From assembly GCF_019429625.1 (NCBI RefSeq), contig NZ_JAHXRW010000003.1, positions 124,001-188,000 on the forward strand: DNA of 64,000 nt, given 5' to 3'. Of this stretch, positions 11,220-20,311 are shown one piece after another (the stretch's first letter is position 1; each line of letters opens with the position of its first letter). This stretch comes from Celeribacter sp. PS-C1. GTDB taxonomy: Bacteria; Pseudomonadota; Alphaproteobacteria; Rhodobacterales; Rhodobacteraceae. The notes under the pieces are model-generated. The model was not told where the DNA came from, ran no database searches, and worked only from the letters and a program-made list of their open reading frames with translations. The translations under genes and the position numbers were made by a program.

Positions 11220-14200
11220 ATGAGCAAATCCACTCATCTGACCGTCGGGGGCGCGCCCGAAGGGTTCGACGCGCATCTTTTGGCTCGCGAGGTCACACGC
11301 ACAGGCGGGCCCGTGATCCATGTGGCGCGTGATGACAAACGGCTTGCGGCACTACGCGAAGGACTGAAATTCTTCGCGCCTGACCTGCCGGTGATTGAGT
11401 TTCCGGCTTGGGACTGTCTGCCGTTTGACCGGATGTCGCCCAATGCCGATCTTTCGGCGCAGCGGATGGCGACTTTGGCGGCACTTGCACATGGCTCGGT
11501 CCCAAAGCGTTTCGTGCTTTTGACCACGCTTTCGGCCGCGACGCAAAAGCTGCCCGCGCGTGAAACGCTCGCAGGCGCGGCTTTTACACTTGCAAAAGGA
11601 CAACGCGTCAATGAGGCGGAGCTGCGCGCATTTTTTGTGCGCATGGGCTTCACCCAAGCGCCAACCGTGGTCGAACATGGCGATTACGCGATCCGTGGCG
11701 GCATTATTGACGTTTTCCCGCCGGGGCAGGTTCTGCCTGTGCGGTTGGACTTTTTTGGTGACGAACTGGACGGCATCCGACGCTTTGATCCCGCTTCTCA
11801 GAAGACCGTCGATAGCCTCAAAGAGGTGAGTTTTACGCCGGTCTCCGAAGTCATTCTCGACGAGGCTGCGATCACTCGGTTTCGGCAAAACTACCGCATT
11901 GAATTCGGCGCAGCGGGCACTGACGATCCGCTTTACGAGGCGGTCTCGGCCGGGCGCAAACATGCGGGGATGGAGCATTGGCTGCCCTATTTCCACGACC
12001 GTCTGGAAACGCTGTTTGACTACCTGCCGGACGCACCAATCTCTCTGGATGATCAATCGACTGCGGCGCGTCTTTCACGTTGGGATGGCATTGAGGATCA
12101 ATATCAGACCCGGCGCGAGGCGCTGAATGCAAAGGGGCGGATGGACTCGGTCTATAAACCCTGTCCGCCAGGCATGTTGTATCTGGATGACGCCGCGTGG
12201 GAGACCGCGACCGAGGGGCGTCGTGTGATCCATTTCCATCCCTTGCCACAAGCCACAGGCCCCGGCGTGCTTGACGCCGGAGGGCGTGTAGGTCGCAATT
12301 TCTCGCCCGAGCGCCAGATGGAAGGTGTCAATCTTTTCGAAGAGCTAGCGGTCCATGTTCAAAAGCGCCGCGCCCTTGGCCAAGTCGTGCTGGCGAGTTG
12401 GTCCGAAGGTGCGCGGGATCGCTTGAAATCCCTGCTCGAAGATCAGGATGTCGCGGGCAAGGAAATCTCCGATTGGCGCGATGTACCGGAGGGCAAGGGC
12501 GGGGTCTATCTGTCAGTTTGGGCGCTGGAGCAGGGGTTTGAGGCGCCCGTCGGCGAGGGACAATCCGTCACGGTCATCTCAGAGCAAGACGTTTTGGGCG
12601 ACCGCCTTGTGCGGCGTCCGGGACGGCGCAAAAAAGCCGAGAACTTCCTGACCGAACACAGCTCTCTGAGTCCCGGAGATCTGATCGTCCATGTCGAACA
12701 TGGCGTGGGGATTTTCCGCGGGCTTGAGGTCGTGACCGCCCTAGGCGCCGCACATGAGTGTCTTTTGCTCGAATATGCGGGCGGGGATCGGCTTTACCTT
12801 CCCGTTGAAAACATTGAACTTCTAAGCCGCTATGGCCATGACGAAGGGCTTTTGGACAAGCTCGGCGGTGGCGCATGGCAGGCCAAGAAAGCGCGGATGA
12901 AGGAACGCATCCGCGAGGTGGCCGAAAAGCTCATCCGTATCGCCGCCGAACGCCACATCCGCAAAGCGCCGATCATGGAGCCGCCCGCCGATATGTGGGA
13001 GGCCTTCTGCGCGCGTTTTCCGTATTCCGAGACCGAGGATCAGCTGAAAGCCATCGAGGATTGCCTCGACGATCTGGAGCGCGGGATGCCGATGGACCGG
13101 CTTGTCTGTGGCGATGTGGGCTTTGGCAAGACCGAGGTGGCGATGCGCGCGGCCTTTGTCGCGGCGCTGTCGGGCGCGCAGGTTGCGGTGATCGCGCCGA
13201 CAACGCTTTTGGCGCGGCAACACTTCCGCAGCTTTGCCGAGCGGTTCCGGGGTTTTCCGATCAATATCAGGCCGATGTCGCGCTTTGTTTCAGCAAAAGA
13301 CATGGCGAAAACCCGCGAGGATCTGGCCGAGGGCACCGTCGATATTGTCGTCGGCACCCACGCTTTGCTGGCGAAATCGGTGAAATTCGCCAATCTCGGC
13401 CTGCTCATTGTGGATGAGGAACAACGCTTCGGCGTTACACACAAAGAGCGCCTTAAGTCATTGAAATCCAACATTCATGTGCTAACTCTTTCGGCCACGC
13501 CGATCCCGCGGACGCTGCAAATGTCGCTTACAGGCGTGCGGGACCTCTCCATTATTGGCACGCCGCCGGTCGATCGGCTGTCGATCCGCACCTATGTGTC
13601 GGAATTCGACACGGTGACGGTGCGCGAGGCGCTGTTGCGCGAACATTATCGCGGCGGGCAAAGCTTTTTCGTCGTGCCGCGCGTCAGTGATATTCCGGAG
13701 ATCGAAGAATTCCTGAAAGCTCAGGTGCCAGAGTTGACCCATGTGGTTGCCCATGGGCAAATGGCGGCGGGCGAGTTGGACGACAGGATGAACGCCTTTT
13801 ACGACGGCAAATATGACGTGCTTTTGGCGACAACGATTGTGGAGAGCGGCATCGACATTCCTACCGCGAACACGATGGTGGTGCACCGCGCCGATATGTT
13901 TGGTCTCTCGCAGCTCTATCAAATCCGGGGCCGGGTGGGCCGCGCCAAGACGCGGGCCTATGCCTATCTGACCACGAAACCCCGCGCACCTTTGACGCCT
14001 CAGGCGGAAAAGCGGCTGCGTGTGCTCGGATCTCTCGATACCCTTGGGGCCGGATTTACCCTTGCGTCTCAAGATCTTGACATACGCGGCGCAGGTAACT
14101 TGGTGGGCGAGGAACAATCCGGTCACGTGAAAGAGGTCGGCTTTGAACTCTATCAATCCATGCTCGAAGAGGCGATTGCCCGGATCAAGTCAGGTGAGGA

Positions 14201-14696
14201 GGCGGTAAGCCTTGAGGACGACGGTCAATGGGCACCGCAGATCAATCTCGGTGTGCCGGTTCTGATCCCGGAGACCTACGTTCCCGATCTCGACGTGCGC
14301 TTGGGGCTCTATCGGCGCCTGTCTGGTCTCAAGACCAAAGTGGAGTTGGAAGGCTTTGCCGCAGAACTGATCGACCGGTTCGGGAAATTGCCCAAAGAGG
14401 TCAATACCTTGCTGCTCGTTGTTCGGATCAAGGAAAAATGCCGCGAGGCGGGCATCGCGCGGCTGGACGGCGGACCGAAGGGCGCCACGCTCCAGTTCCA
14501 CAACGACAAATACGCCAATCCGGCGGGGCTTGTGGAATTCATCCACGCGCAAAAGGGTCAGGCGAAGGTCAAGGACAACAAGATCATCATCCGCCGTGAC
14601 TGGAAAAAAGACAGCGATAAGATCAAAGGCGCTTACGCGATTGCGCAGGACCTTGCGAAGTTCGCGAAGGGCGCTGCGCAACCGGCAAAGAAATAA
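11220..14696 (+). CDS. mfd: Transcription-repair coupling factor
   Basis: Mfd releases RNA polymerase stalled at DNA lesions and recruits UvrA for nucleotide excision repair. The 1158 residues show the full order: a UvrB-like N-terminal region, the CarD-like RNA polymerase interaction domain (LSPGDLIVHVEHGVGIFRGLE), a RecG-like helicase core with Walker A GDVGFGKT at 631-638 and Walker B DEEQ at 732-735, the GRVGRAKTRAYAYL motif VI region, and the TRCF C-terminal domain. The start at 11220 is chosen over an in-frame ATG at 11190 that lies inside the preceding gene. Confidence 0.98.
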   Translation: MSKSTHLTVGGAPEGFDAHLLAREVTRTGGPVIHVARDDKRLAALREGLKFFAPDLPVIEFPAWDCLPFDRMSPNADLSAQRMATLAALAHGSVPKRFVLLTTLSAATQKLPARETLAGAAFTLAKGQRVNEAELRAFFVRMGFTQAPTVVEHGDYAIRGGIIDVFPPGQVLPVRLDFFGDELDGIRRFDPASQKTVDSLKEVSFTPVSEVILDEAAITRFRQNYRIEFGAAGTDDPLYEAVSAGRKHAGMEHWLPYFHDRLETLFDYLPDAPISLDDQSTAARLSRWDGIEDQYQTRREALNAKGRMDSVYKPCPPGMLYLDDAAWETATEGRRVIHFHPLPQATGPGVLDAGGRVGRNFSPERQMEGVNLFEELAVHVQKRRALGQVVLASWSEGARDRLKSLLEDQDVAGKEISDWRDVPEGKGGVYLSVWALEQGFEAPVGEGQSVTVISEQDVLGDRLVRRPGRRKKAENFLTEHSSLSPGDLIVHVEHGVGIFRGLEVVTALGAAHECLLLEYAGGDRLYLPVENIELLSRYGHDEGLLDKLGGGAWQAKKARMKERIREVAEKLIRIAAERHIRKAPIMEPPADMWEAFCARFPYSETEDQLKAIEDCLDDLERGMPMDRLVCGDVGFGKTEVAMRAAFVAALSGAQVAVIAPTTLLARQHFRSFAERFRGFPINIRPMSRFVSAKDMAKTREDLAEGTVDIVVGTHALLAKSVKFANLGLLIVDEEQRFGVTHKERLKSLKSNIHVLTLSATPIPRTLQMSLTGVRDLSIIGTPPVDRLSIRTYVSEFDTVTVREALLREHYRGGQSFFVVPRVSDIPEIEEFLKAQVPELTHVVAHGQMAAGELDDRMNAFYDGKYDVLLATTIVESGIDIPTANTMVVHRADMFGLSQLYQIRGRVGRAKTRAYAYLTTKPRAPLTPQAEKRLRVLGSLDTLGAGFTLASQDLDIRGAGNLVGEEQSGHVKEVGFELYQSMLEEAIARIKSGEEAVSLEDDGQWAPQINLGVPVLIPETYVPDLDVRLGLYRRLSGLKTKVELEGFAAELIDRFGKLPKEVNTLLLVVRIKEKCREAGIARLDGGPKGATLQFHNDKYANPAGLVEFIHAQKGQAKVKDNKIIIRRDWKKDSDKIKGAYAIAQDLAKFAKGAAQPAKK

Positions 14697-14699
14697 GGA

Positions 14700-15929
14700 T
14701 TATTCTGCAGGCTTCGGAGGCGCGCCGTGCGGTGCCGTGGCGCTGTCCTCGAAGCGGAACAGAATGAGCGCCAGAGCTGAGCAGAGCGCACCCGCCATCA
14801 TCACCGGGATCGGGGTGCCGTTGAAGGCGAGGCCCACCGGGGCGGCGATCAGCACGGAGCCCATCGTGAACACCGCGCCAATCAGCGAGTTGGCGAGCCC
14901 GGCGAGACGCCCCAGAGGCACCAGAGCCAAGGCGTTCAAGTTGCCGAAGGTGAAGGCGTTGATCGAGAACATCGCCACGGTCCAGAGGAAGAAGACGACA
15001 AAGCCGAAGGTGCCGGACCCGAAGCCGAAGAGGTTCAGTGCCAGCGCAATGACGGAGGCGGTCAACGCAATGCCGTAGCCCAGACGGATCAGGAAGTGCA
15101 TGCCTTTCTCGCCGACGAGACGGCCGTTCATGATCGCGCCAACGGCGGAGATCAGGGCGGTCGCGCCGAAGAAGTAGGGGAAGACCTCCTCGAGATCGAA
15201 GGTATCCGCATAGATCTGCTGGACGGAGGAGAGGATGGAGAACATCTGGCCGAAGCCCAGCATCAGGATCACGGTGTAGATACGGACGTTATAATTGCCG
15301 AAAACTTCTTTGGTGCCGGATTTCAGATCGGCAAAATTGAGGTGGCGTCGGTTCTCCGGATCCAGCGTTTCGCCTTGGCGCAGGCTCATCCAGGTGGCGC
15401 CGATCAGGGCAACCAGAACGAAGGCGGCGAAGATGCCGTGCCAACCAAAGTCAGCAATGATCATCGCACCGATCGAGGGGGCCGCAGCCGGCACGACCAT
15501 GAAAATGGTCATGACGAAAGAGGTGATCTTGGCCATTTCGCGGCCCTCATAGAGGTCGCGCACCATGGCAATCCCGACAGTGCGGGGGAATGCGCCACCA
15601 ACACCCTGAATGGCGCGGCCGATCAGCATCATCTCCATCGTGTTGGAAAGCCCCGCGATCACAGCGCCGACAATATAGAGGCCGAGGCCAAAAAGGATGA
15701 CGGGTTTGCGCCCGAAGTGATCCGAAATCGGACCCGAGATCAACGTGCCACCGCCCATACCAAAAACAAAAGCGGTGAGCACAAGCTGCGCGCGGTTCAC
15801 ATCATCGGGCGACAGATCGGCGGCGATTTGCGGCAGACCGGGCAGCATCGCGTCAATGGAAAAGGCCACGGTCGCAAACAGCATGGCAAGCAGGATCGTA
15901 AATTCGAGTTGCGGCAAACGACGCGGCAT
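14700..15929 (-). CDS. MFS drug-efflux transporter, Bcr/CflA type
   Basis: The 409-residue inner-membrane protein has about 12 hydrophobic segments. Motif A of drug:H+ antiporters is seen as GPISDHFGRKPVILFG after helix 2, and DAMLPGLPQIAADL in the first loop is typical of the Bcr/CflA branch. It probably exports drugs or toxic metabolites in exchange for protons. The frame is open to 16094, but the upstream residues are not membrane-protein-like, so the ATG at 15929 is chosen although its ribosome site is weak. It is convergent with mfd, with only 3 bases between stops. Confidence 0.87.
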   Translation of the reverse strand: MPRRLPQLEFTILLAMLFATVAFSIDAMLPGLPQIAADLSPDDVNRAQLVLTAFVFGMGGGTLISGPISDHFGRKPVILFGLGLYIVGAVIAGLSNTMEMMLIGRAIQGVGGAFPRTVGIAMVRDLYEGREMAKITSFVMTIFMVVPAAAPSIGAMIIADFGWHGIFAAFVLVALIGATWMSLRQGETLDPENRRHLNFADLKSGTKEVFGNYNVRIYTVILMLGFGQMFSILSSVQQIYADTFDLEEVFPYFFGATALISAVGAIMNGRLVGEKGMHFLIRLGYGIALTASVIALALNLFGFGSGTFGFVVFFLWTVAMFSINAFTFGNLNALALVPLGRLAGLANSLIGAVFTMGSVLIAAPVGLAFNGTPIPVMMAGALCSALALILFRFEDSATAPHGAPPKPAE

Positions 15930-16048
15930 AGGAGACACTTTCAATAAGGAAACTATCGGGGACCCTATTGGCCTCCGAGTGATTTGAACAGTCTGTGACT
16001 TGGCGGGGCGGCTCTGCGGGAATGCACAGATGCCGCCTGCATGGGGAC

Positions 16049-16687
16049 TTAGAGCGTGTTGCGAACGGTCAGTTCGTCGATCACCTCGAGCCACAATTCG
16101 GTCGGCTGCGCCCCCTCGACCGCGTGGAGGTTGTCGATGATGAACATCGGAACGGCCTTGATCCCGCGCTCGCGGGCGTGAGCGTCGCGAGCGACGATTT
16201 CTTCGATATCCGCGTCAGTCTCGAGCAGGCGGGCGATGGCATCCGGGTCCATCTCAATCTCACCAGCGATCTCGGCCAGCACAGCACGGGATCCGATGTC
16301 GCGGCCTTCCTTAAAGTAAGCGCGGAAGAGGGCGGAGACGGCAGCCGTCTGGCGCCCGTCGATGCCTGCCCAATGCACGAGACGATGCGCGTCGAGTGTA
16401 TTTGGTGTGCGTTTGATTTTGCCCAGATCGGCCTGTGGGATTTCCTTGTGAAGAACGTCGATGATCGGGCGATAGGCCTTCATCGCGCCCTCAGTGCCGT
16501 GAAATTTCATCTCGAGATAGTTGAGGCGATCCATGCCCTCTTTCGGCATCGTCGGGTTCAGTTGGAACGGATGCCATTGGATCGAGAAGGGGTGATCCGG
16601 GCGCGCTTCGAGGGCGCGATCGAGGCGGGTTTTGCCGATGTAGCACCAGGGGCAGATCGGGTCGTGAAAAATGTCGAGCGTGATCAT
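16049..16687 (-). CDS. DsbA-family (FrnE-like) thioredoxin-fold oxidoreductase
   Basis: The 212 residues start directly with the fold and have no signal peptide, so the protein is cytoplasmic. CPWC at residues 12-15 (HDPICPWCYIG) is the active site of the DsbA/FrnE group, and the cis-proline region is AVPMFII. FrnE-type proteins are dithiol oxidoreductases or isomerases; 2-hydroxychromene-2-carboxylate isomerase is a relative with a changed active site, so CPWC argues for redox chemistry. The gene lies upstream of the efflux gene in the same direction with a 119-base gap, so they may be co-transcribed. Confidence 0.86.
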   Translation of the reverse strand: MITLDIFHDPICPWCYIGKTRLDRALEARPDHPFSIQWHPFQLNPTMPKEGMDRLNYLEMKFHGTEGAMKAYRPIIDVLHKEIPQADLGKIKRTPNTLDAHRLVHWAGIDGRQTAAVSALFRAYFKEGRDIGSRAVLAEIAGEIEMDPDAIARLLETDADIEEIVARDAHARERGIKAVPMFIIDNLHAVEGAQPTELWLEVIDELTVRNTL

Positions 16688-16845
16688 CGGAGCCTCGTGA
16701 GGGTTTCGGAGTGAAATTCGAGTTGCGTGGTTTTAGCCGATCCGCACGGCGGAGGGGAGGGGTGAGAAAAGGAAAATATTCTCCCACCTCACAAATCGCG
16801 CAAATTCGGATGTTCTCATTGACCCATATCTTGTGTTTGGGGTGG

Positions 16846-16863
16846 GTTTGCAACTTTGCAAAC
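16846..16863. promoter_or_regulatory. 18-base palindrome GTTTGCAACTTTGCAAAC
   Basis: Two 8-base arms, GTTTGCAA and TTGCAAAC, flank a 2-base centre in the 330-base gap between the DsbA-family gene and the small gene at 17018. TTTGCAA-type half sites are known for RamB and the PccR/ScfR group of short-chain acyl-CoA regulators, so such a regulator is one candidate. Nothing else in this gap looks like a gene. Confidence 0.45.
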
Positions 16864-17017
16864 TGCGTGAATTCTCGATTTGTTCCCCATTTGATCTTCC
16901 AACTCCGCGCCGCCCAGCAATGAGAATTATGTCAGGCCAGCGCGCATGACATAAGCACCAGAATCGTGATTAACTCATTGCAACATATAAGTTTCTACGG
17001 GTATCGAGGGTTCTCTC

Positions 17018-17248
17018 ATGGCAGCGCAGGACATCAATCACTTCTCCACATTTCAGGGCCGGTCGCTTCAGGCGATGCTCAACGCGAAACATCGTCGCTT
17101 TCAGGTGCCGGTGGCCACGCTGGTTCTGGGCTTTATTGCTGCTGTCGCGATTGCCGGCGGGGCGCTCGACAGTCTGGTGGCACATCAGGTGACCGGCGGA
17201 TTGACGGAGGTTGAATTCCTCATCACGCCGCTTCCCGATCTGGAGTGA
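17018..17248 (+). CDS. Small single-pass membrane protein of unknown function
   Basis: The 76-residue frame has a polar N-terminus (about 28 residues), a hydrophobic segment VPVATLVLGFIAAVAIAGGAL at about 30-50, and a short acidic tail. GAGGG lies about 10 bases before the ATG, and a strong terminator follows at 17320-17357, which supports expression as a single short transcript. I do not recognise a family. Confidence 0.55.
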   Translation: MAAQDINHFSTFQGRSLQAMLNAKHRRFQVPVATLVLGFIAAVAIAGGALDSLVAHQVTGGLTEVEFLITPLPDLE

Positions 17249-17319
17249 CCCGAACTTGGACTTAGGGCAGGCATAAAACCTCACGAGCAGTCCCCCCAAC
17301 TGACCCTGCCCCTAAAGAG

Positions 17320-17357
17320 CCCCCGAAGATGCGGTAACAGCATCCGGGGGTTTTCTT
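17320..17357 (+). terminator. Terminator after the small membrane protein gene
   Basis: CCCCCG-AA-GATGC pairs with GCATC-CGGGGG around GGTAACA, followed by TTTTCTTTT. It ends the plus-strand transcript about 70 bases past the stop at 17248. Confidence 0.85.
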
Positions 17358-17407
17358 TTGTCGTTTCACACATTCCCTTTGCCAAGCCGCCGCGATAAAA
17401 AGCGCCC

Positions 17408-18049
17408 ATGCAAGACGATCACGCCCAAGATCACACCCCGAGCCTCATCCGGTTGGCCCGCGAAGGTGTCGAAGGCGCGCCCGAAGAGGCGCGGCCTTTG
17501 GATTTGGGGTTGCGGGTGCGGGAGCTACGCAAAGCGCGCGGATGGACTTTGGAACAGGCGGCAACACATGCTGGTCTGGCGCGTTCAACACTTTCCAAGA
17601 TTGAAAACGGGCAGATGTCGCCCACCTATGATGCGCTCAAAAAGCTCGCCGTGGGGTTGGAAATTTCTGTGCCTCAGCTGTTTACCCCGCCACAGAAGGC
17701 GCAGATCTCGGGCCGCATGGCGGTGACAAAATCAGGCGAAGGTGCGGCCCATCCGACCGCGACCTATGAGCATGAGATGCTGGCGGGGGCGTTGACCAAA
17801 AAGTCGATGCTGCCTTACCGCGCCACCATTCGGGCGCGTGCATTCGAGGAATTCGACGGCTGGGTGCGCCACGACGGCGAAGAATTTCTTTATGTGCTCA
17901 CCGGCGTCATCAAGCTGATCACCGAGTTCTACGAACCGGTCGAGATGCGACGCGGCGACAGCGCCTATTACGACGCCTCGATGGGGCACAATGTGATCTC
18001 GGTCAGCCCGGAGGATGCGACGATCCTTTGGGTCACATCGCTCAGCTGA
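17408..18049 (+). CDS. XRE-family regulator with C-terminal cupin
   Basis: The 213 residues hold a helix-turn-helix (LRVRELRKARGWTLEQAATHAGLARSTLSKIENGQMSPTY split over residues about 34-75) followed by a cupin half-barrel (WVRHDGEEFLYVLTGVIKL and the RRGDSAYYDASMGHNV end). This layout is common in small-molecule-sensing repressors of amino acid, amine or sugar genes. The effector and targets are unknown. The flanking genes are an unrelated membrane protein and two tiny lipoproteins, so it may act on distant genes. Confidence 0.88.
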   Translation: MQDDHAQDHTPSLIRLAREGVEGAPEEARPLDLGLRVRELRKARGWTLEQAATHAGLARSTLSKIENGQMSPTYDALKKLAVGLEISVPQLFTPPQKAQISGRMAVTKSGEGAAHPTATYEHEMLAGALTKKSMLPYRATIRARAFEEFDGWVRHDGEEFLYVLTGVIKLITEFYEPVEMRRGDSAYYDASMGHNVISVSPEDATILWVTSLS

Positions 18050-18055
18050 ACTTAT

Positions 18056-18178
18056 CTAACTGATCACGCGCGCGGTGGTTTTGACCGTTGCCTTTGTGGC
18101 TTTGGCGCCAACACGGGCGACCGCGCAGCCGGAGAGGCTGGCGATCACCAGAGCCGTGACAGTCCAACGTAAAATCAC
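18056..18178 (-). CDS. Tiny lipoprotein (40 residues), GTG start
   Basis: Reading leftward from GTG at 18178 gives 40 residues: a hydrophobic leader RWTVTALVIASLSGC with a lipobox ending at Cys18, then a basic Ala/Thr/Lys/Val tail (VGAKATKATVKTTARVIS). Cleavage would leave a 23-residue lipid-anchored basic peptide. The GTG lies 4 bases after the stop of the next tiny lipoprotein gene, so the two are probably translated together. The stop is 7 bases from the convergent XRE gene stop. The family is not known to me. Confidence 0.6.
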   Translation of the reverse strand: MILRWTVTALVIASLSGCAVARVGAKATKATVKTTARVIS

Positions 18179-18181
18179 CGA

Positions 18182-18298
18182 TCAGAACCAACCCTGAACC
18201 GTGCGCGACGCGCCGGTGATGTCTTCGCCGACGCCAGCGACGGTGCCGCAAGCGGTTAAGGAGAGGGTGAGGAGGAGGGCGACTGCTGCTTTTTTCAT
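18182..18298 (-). CDS. Entericidin-like small lipoprotein
   Basis: The 38-residue product is MKKAAVALLLTLSLTAC followed by GTVAGVGEDITGASRTVQ. The lipobox ends at Cys17, and the Gly-x-Gly-x-Asp-Ile segment is the pattern of entericidin A/B, small envelope lipoproteins. In Enterobacteriaceae the pair forms an antidote/toxin set; in alphaproteobacteria the role is untested. It shares a probable transcript with the basic tiny lipoprotein directly downstream. Confidence 0.75.
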   Translation of the reverse strand: MKKAAVALLLTLSLTACGTVAGVGEDITGASRTVQGWF

Positions 18299-18369
18299 GT
18301 TCATTCTTCCCATGCCTAAAGGGGGCTGTGTCCCGGACCTCATTGGTGTTTAGATCCGGCTCTTGAGGG

Positions 18370-20199
18370 TTATTCTTCCCAGTACCAAGTCATTTCCCGC
18401 CACATGATCCAATCGCCATACAAAGGCAAGGGCTCAGGATAGTGCAGCTCCTTCACATGTGCGTTGAAGCTTTCGTTCCAGGCGTAAAGCGGGATTGCGT
18501 AGCGGCCGGCGGTCAAGAGGCGATCAAGCGCGCGTGTGGCGGCGAGACTGTCTTCGCGGTCGGTGGCGTCGAGCATCTTGGCGATCATCGCGTCTACCAC
18601 CGGGTCCTTGACGCCCGCAACATTGCGTGATCCGGGCTGATCGGCGGAGGTCTGTCCGAAATAGGCGTATTGTTCGTTGCCGGGGCTTAGAGAGGTGCCG
18701 TAGCGCACAGGCGTCATGCCAAAATCGAAGGTTTCCATGCGCTGGATATATTGCGGTTTGTCGACGACGGAAATCTTCGGTTGGATGCCCAACTGGTTGA
18801 GCATCTGCGTGTAGGTGTCGATGATGGATTGGTTTTCATCGTCACCCACCATCAGTAAGATTTCAAAGGTGAAGAGCTGGCCGTCGGCGTTCTTCATCTG
18901 GCCATTGTCGATGGTCCAACCTGCCTCTTCCATCAATCCAAGCGCACGGCGCATGGCGCCGCGGTCGATCTCGCGGCCCGAGGTCTCGGGCAGAGTGTAG
19001 CCCTCCATCACGCCGGGGAGCAGTTCGTCCAAATAGGGCTCCAAAAGTTCCTTCACACGCCCCTCGGCAGGACCCGGTCGCATGCCCAGCGGTGAGTTGG
19101 AGAAGTAAGAGGTGATGCGGGTCTGTTGGTTCTCGGTCTGGGCCTCGTTGATATAGTTGAAATTAAATGCCTCGATCATGGCCTGCCGCACGCGCCAGTC
19201 GGAGAATTGCGGCAGGCGGGTATTCATCGCAAAGCCGGTCATGCCGGTGGGGCGTTGGTGTGGAATTTCGGATTTCACCACATCGCCGCGCTCGACGGCC
19301 GGGAAATCATATTGATCCTGCCAAGTCTGCACGTTGAATTCGCGGTGTGCGTTCAGCTCTCCGGCTTTGAAGGCCTCGATCACCAGAGAGGGATCAGCGA
19401 AGAACTCGAACCGGATGGTGTCGAAATTTGCCTGCCCTTGCATCACGGGCAGGTCCTTGCCCCAATAATCGGGATTGCGGGTCATTTCGATGAACATACC
19501 CGGATTTGCATCTGTCACTTTGTAAGGTGCGGAGGTCACCGGGATCTGGTCCATACCGGATTGCGTAAAGTCTTTGTCGTCCCAATAGGCTTTTTTCAGG
19601 ATCGGACGCGTGGCGACCAAAAGCGCCAATTCGCGGTTTTCCGTGTTGAAGGTGAATTTCACGGATCTGTCGCCGGTCTGCTCCACGCTTTCGATCTGGT
19701 TCCAGAGCGAGGCGTAACGGCCGTGGCCCTCTGTGCCCAAGGTCTCAAAAGACCACATCACATCCTCAACCGTCACCGGCGTGCGGTCGGAGAATTTGGC
19801 TTCGGGACGCAGGGTGAACTCGACCCAAGTGCGATCTTCATCCGTTTCGACGGTTTCACACAGGAGGCAATAGAGCGAGAAGGGTTCGGAGTAGGCCTGC
19901 AACATCAGGCTTTCGGCCATCATGTAGCGCAGCTGCCAAGGCACGTTGCCTTTCTCGATATAGGGGTTGAGGCTGTCGAAGGTGCCACCTTCACCGGTGA
20001 CGATTTTGCCTCCCTTGGGGGCATCCGCGCGCACATAGGGCAGAGCGGCGAAATCAGCGGTCAATTCCGGGTCGCCATACATGGCCAACCCGTGAGTCGG
20101 CTCCGCCAAAGCGGCGCCTGAAAGGCAAGTCGCCAGTATGGTGGTTTGGGCCAGAGCGGCTGCGCCGGTCTTGACCAGAGAAAGATACTGCTGTGCCAT
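18370..20199 (-). CDS. Periplasmic extracellular solute-binding protein, family 5 (YejA-like)
   Basis: From the ATG at 20199 the product has 609 residues with a signal peptide ending near ALAEPTHG (about residue 32). It is an SBP_5 protein like YejA, which delivers peptides and microcin C to YejBEF. Segments such as DSLNPYIEKGNVPW, VTVEDVMWSFETL and the MREMTWYW end fit. An ATG at 20238 in the same frame is an alternative; both have weak ribosome sites, though GGAGG lies 14 bases before 20199. No permease genes lie downstream within the window, so the transporter is encoded elsewhere or this is an orphan. Confidence 0.85.
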   Translation of the reverse strand: MAQQYLSLVKTGAAALAQTTILATCLSGAALAEPTHGLAMYGDPELTADFAALPYVRADAPKGGKIVTGEGGTFDSLNPYIEKGNVPWQLRYMMAESLMLQAYSEPFSLYCLLCETVETDEDRTWVEFTLRPEAKFSDRTPVTVEDVMWSFETLGTEGHGRYASLWNQIESVEQTGDRSVKFTFNTENRELALLVATRPILKKAYWDDKDFTQSGMDQIPVTSAPYKVTDANPGMFIEMTRNPDYWGKDLPVMQGQANFDTIRFEFFADPSLVIEAFKAGELNAHREFNVQTWQDQYDFPAVERGDVVKSEIPHQRPTGMTGFAMNTRLPQFSDWRVRQAMIEAFNFNYINEAQTENQQTRITSYFSNSPLGMRPGPAEGRVKELLEPYLDELLPGVMEGYTLPETSGREIDRGAMRRALGLMEEAGWTIDNGQMKNADGQLFTFEILLMVGDDENQSIIDTYTQMLNQLGIQPKISVVDKPQYIQRMETFDFGMTPVRYGTSLSPGNEQYAYFGQTSADQPGSRNVAGVKDPVVDAMIAKMLDATDREDSLAATRALDRLLTAGRYAIPLYAWNESFNAHVKELHYPEPLPLYGDWIMWREMTWYWEE

Positions 20200-20277
20200 G
20201 GTGTTGTGACTGCCTCCGCCCGTCTTGTTCTTGACCATCAAACTAAGCCGCCTCGGATGTGTTTTCAAACTTTTAGC

Positions 20278-20306
20278 TTGGAGTACGGCGTGGAACCGCG
20301 TATAAA
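20278..20306 (+). promoter_or_regulatory. Promoter of the small RNA
   Basis: TTGGAG (20278-20283) and TATAAA (20301-20306) are 17 bases apart, a good sigma-70-type promoter. Transcription would begin near 20312 and meet a strong terminator after about 75 bases, without a gene between. Confidence 0.65.
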
Positions 20307-20311
20307 GAGAT

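Noticed and set aside
18042-18251. 69-codon minus-strand frame across the tiny lipoprotein genes
   Set aside because: Its Arg/His-rich product is implausible, and two other frames encode proper lipoprotein signals over the same bases.
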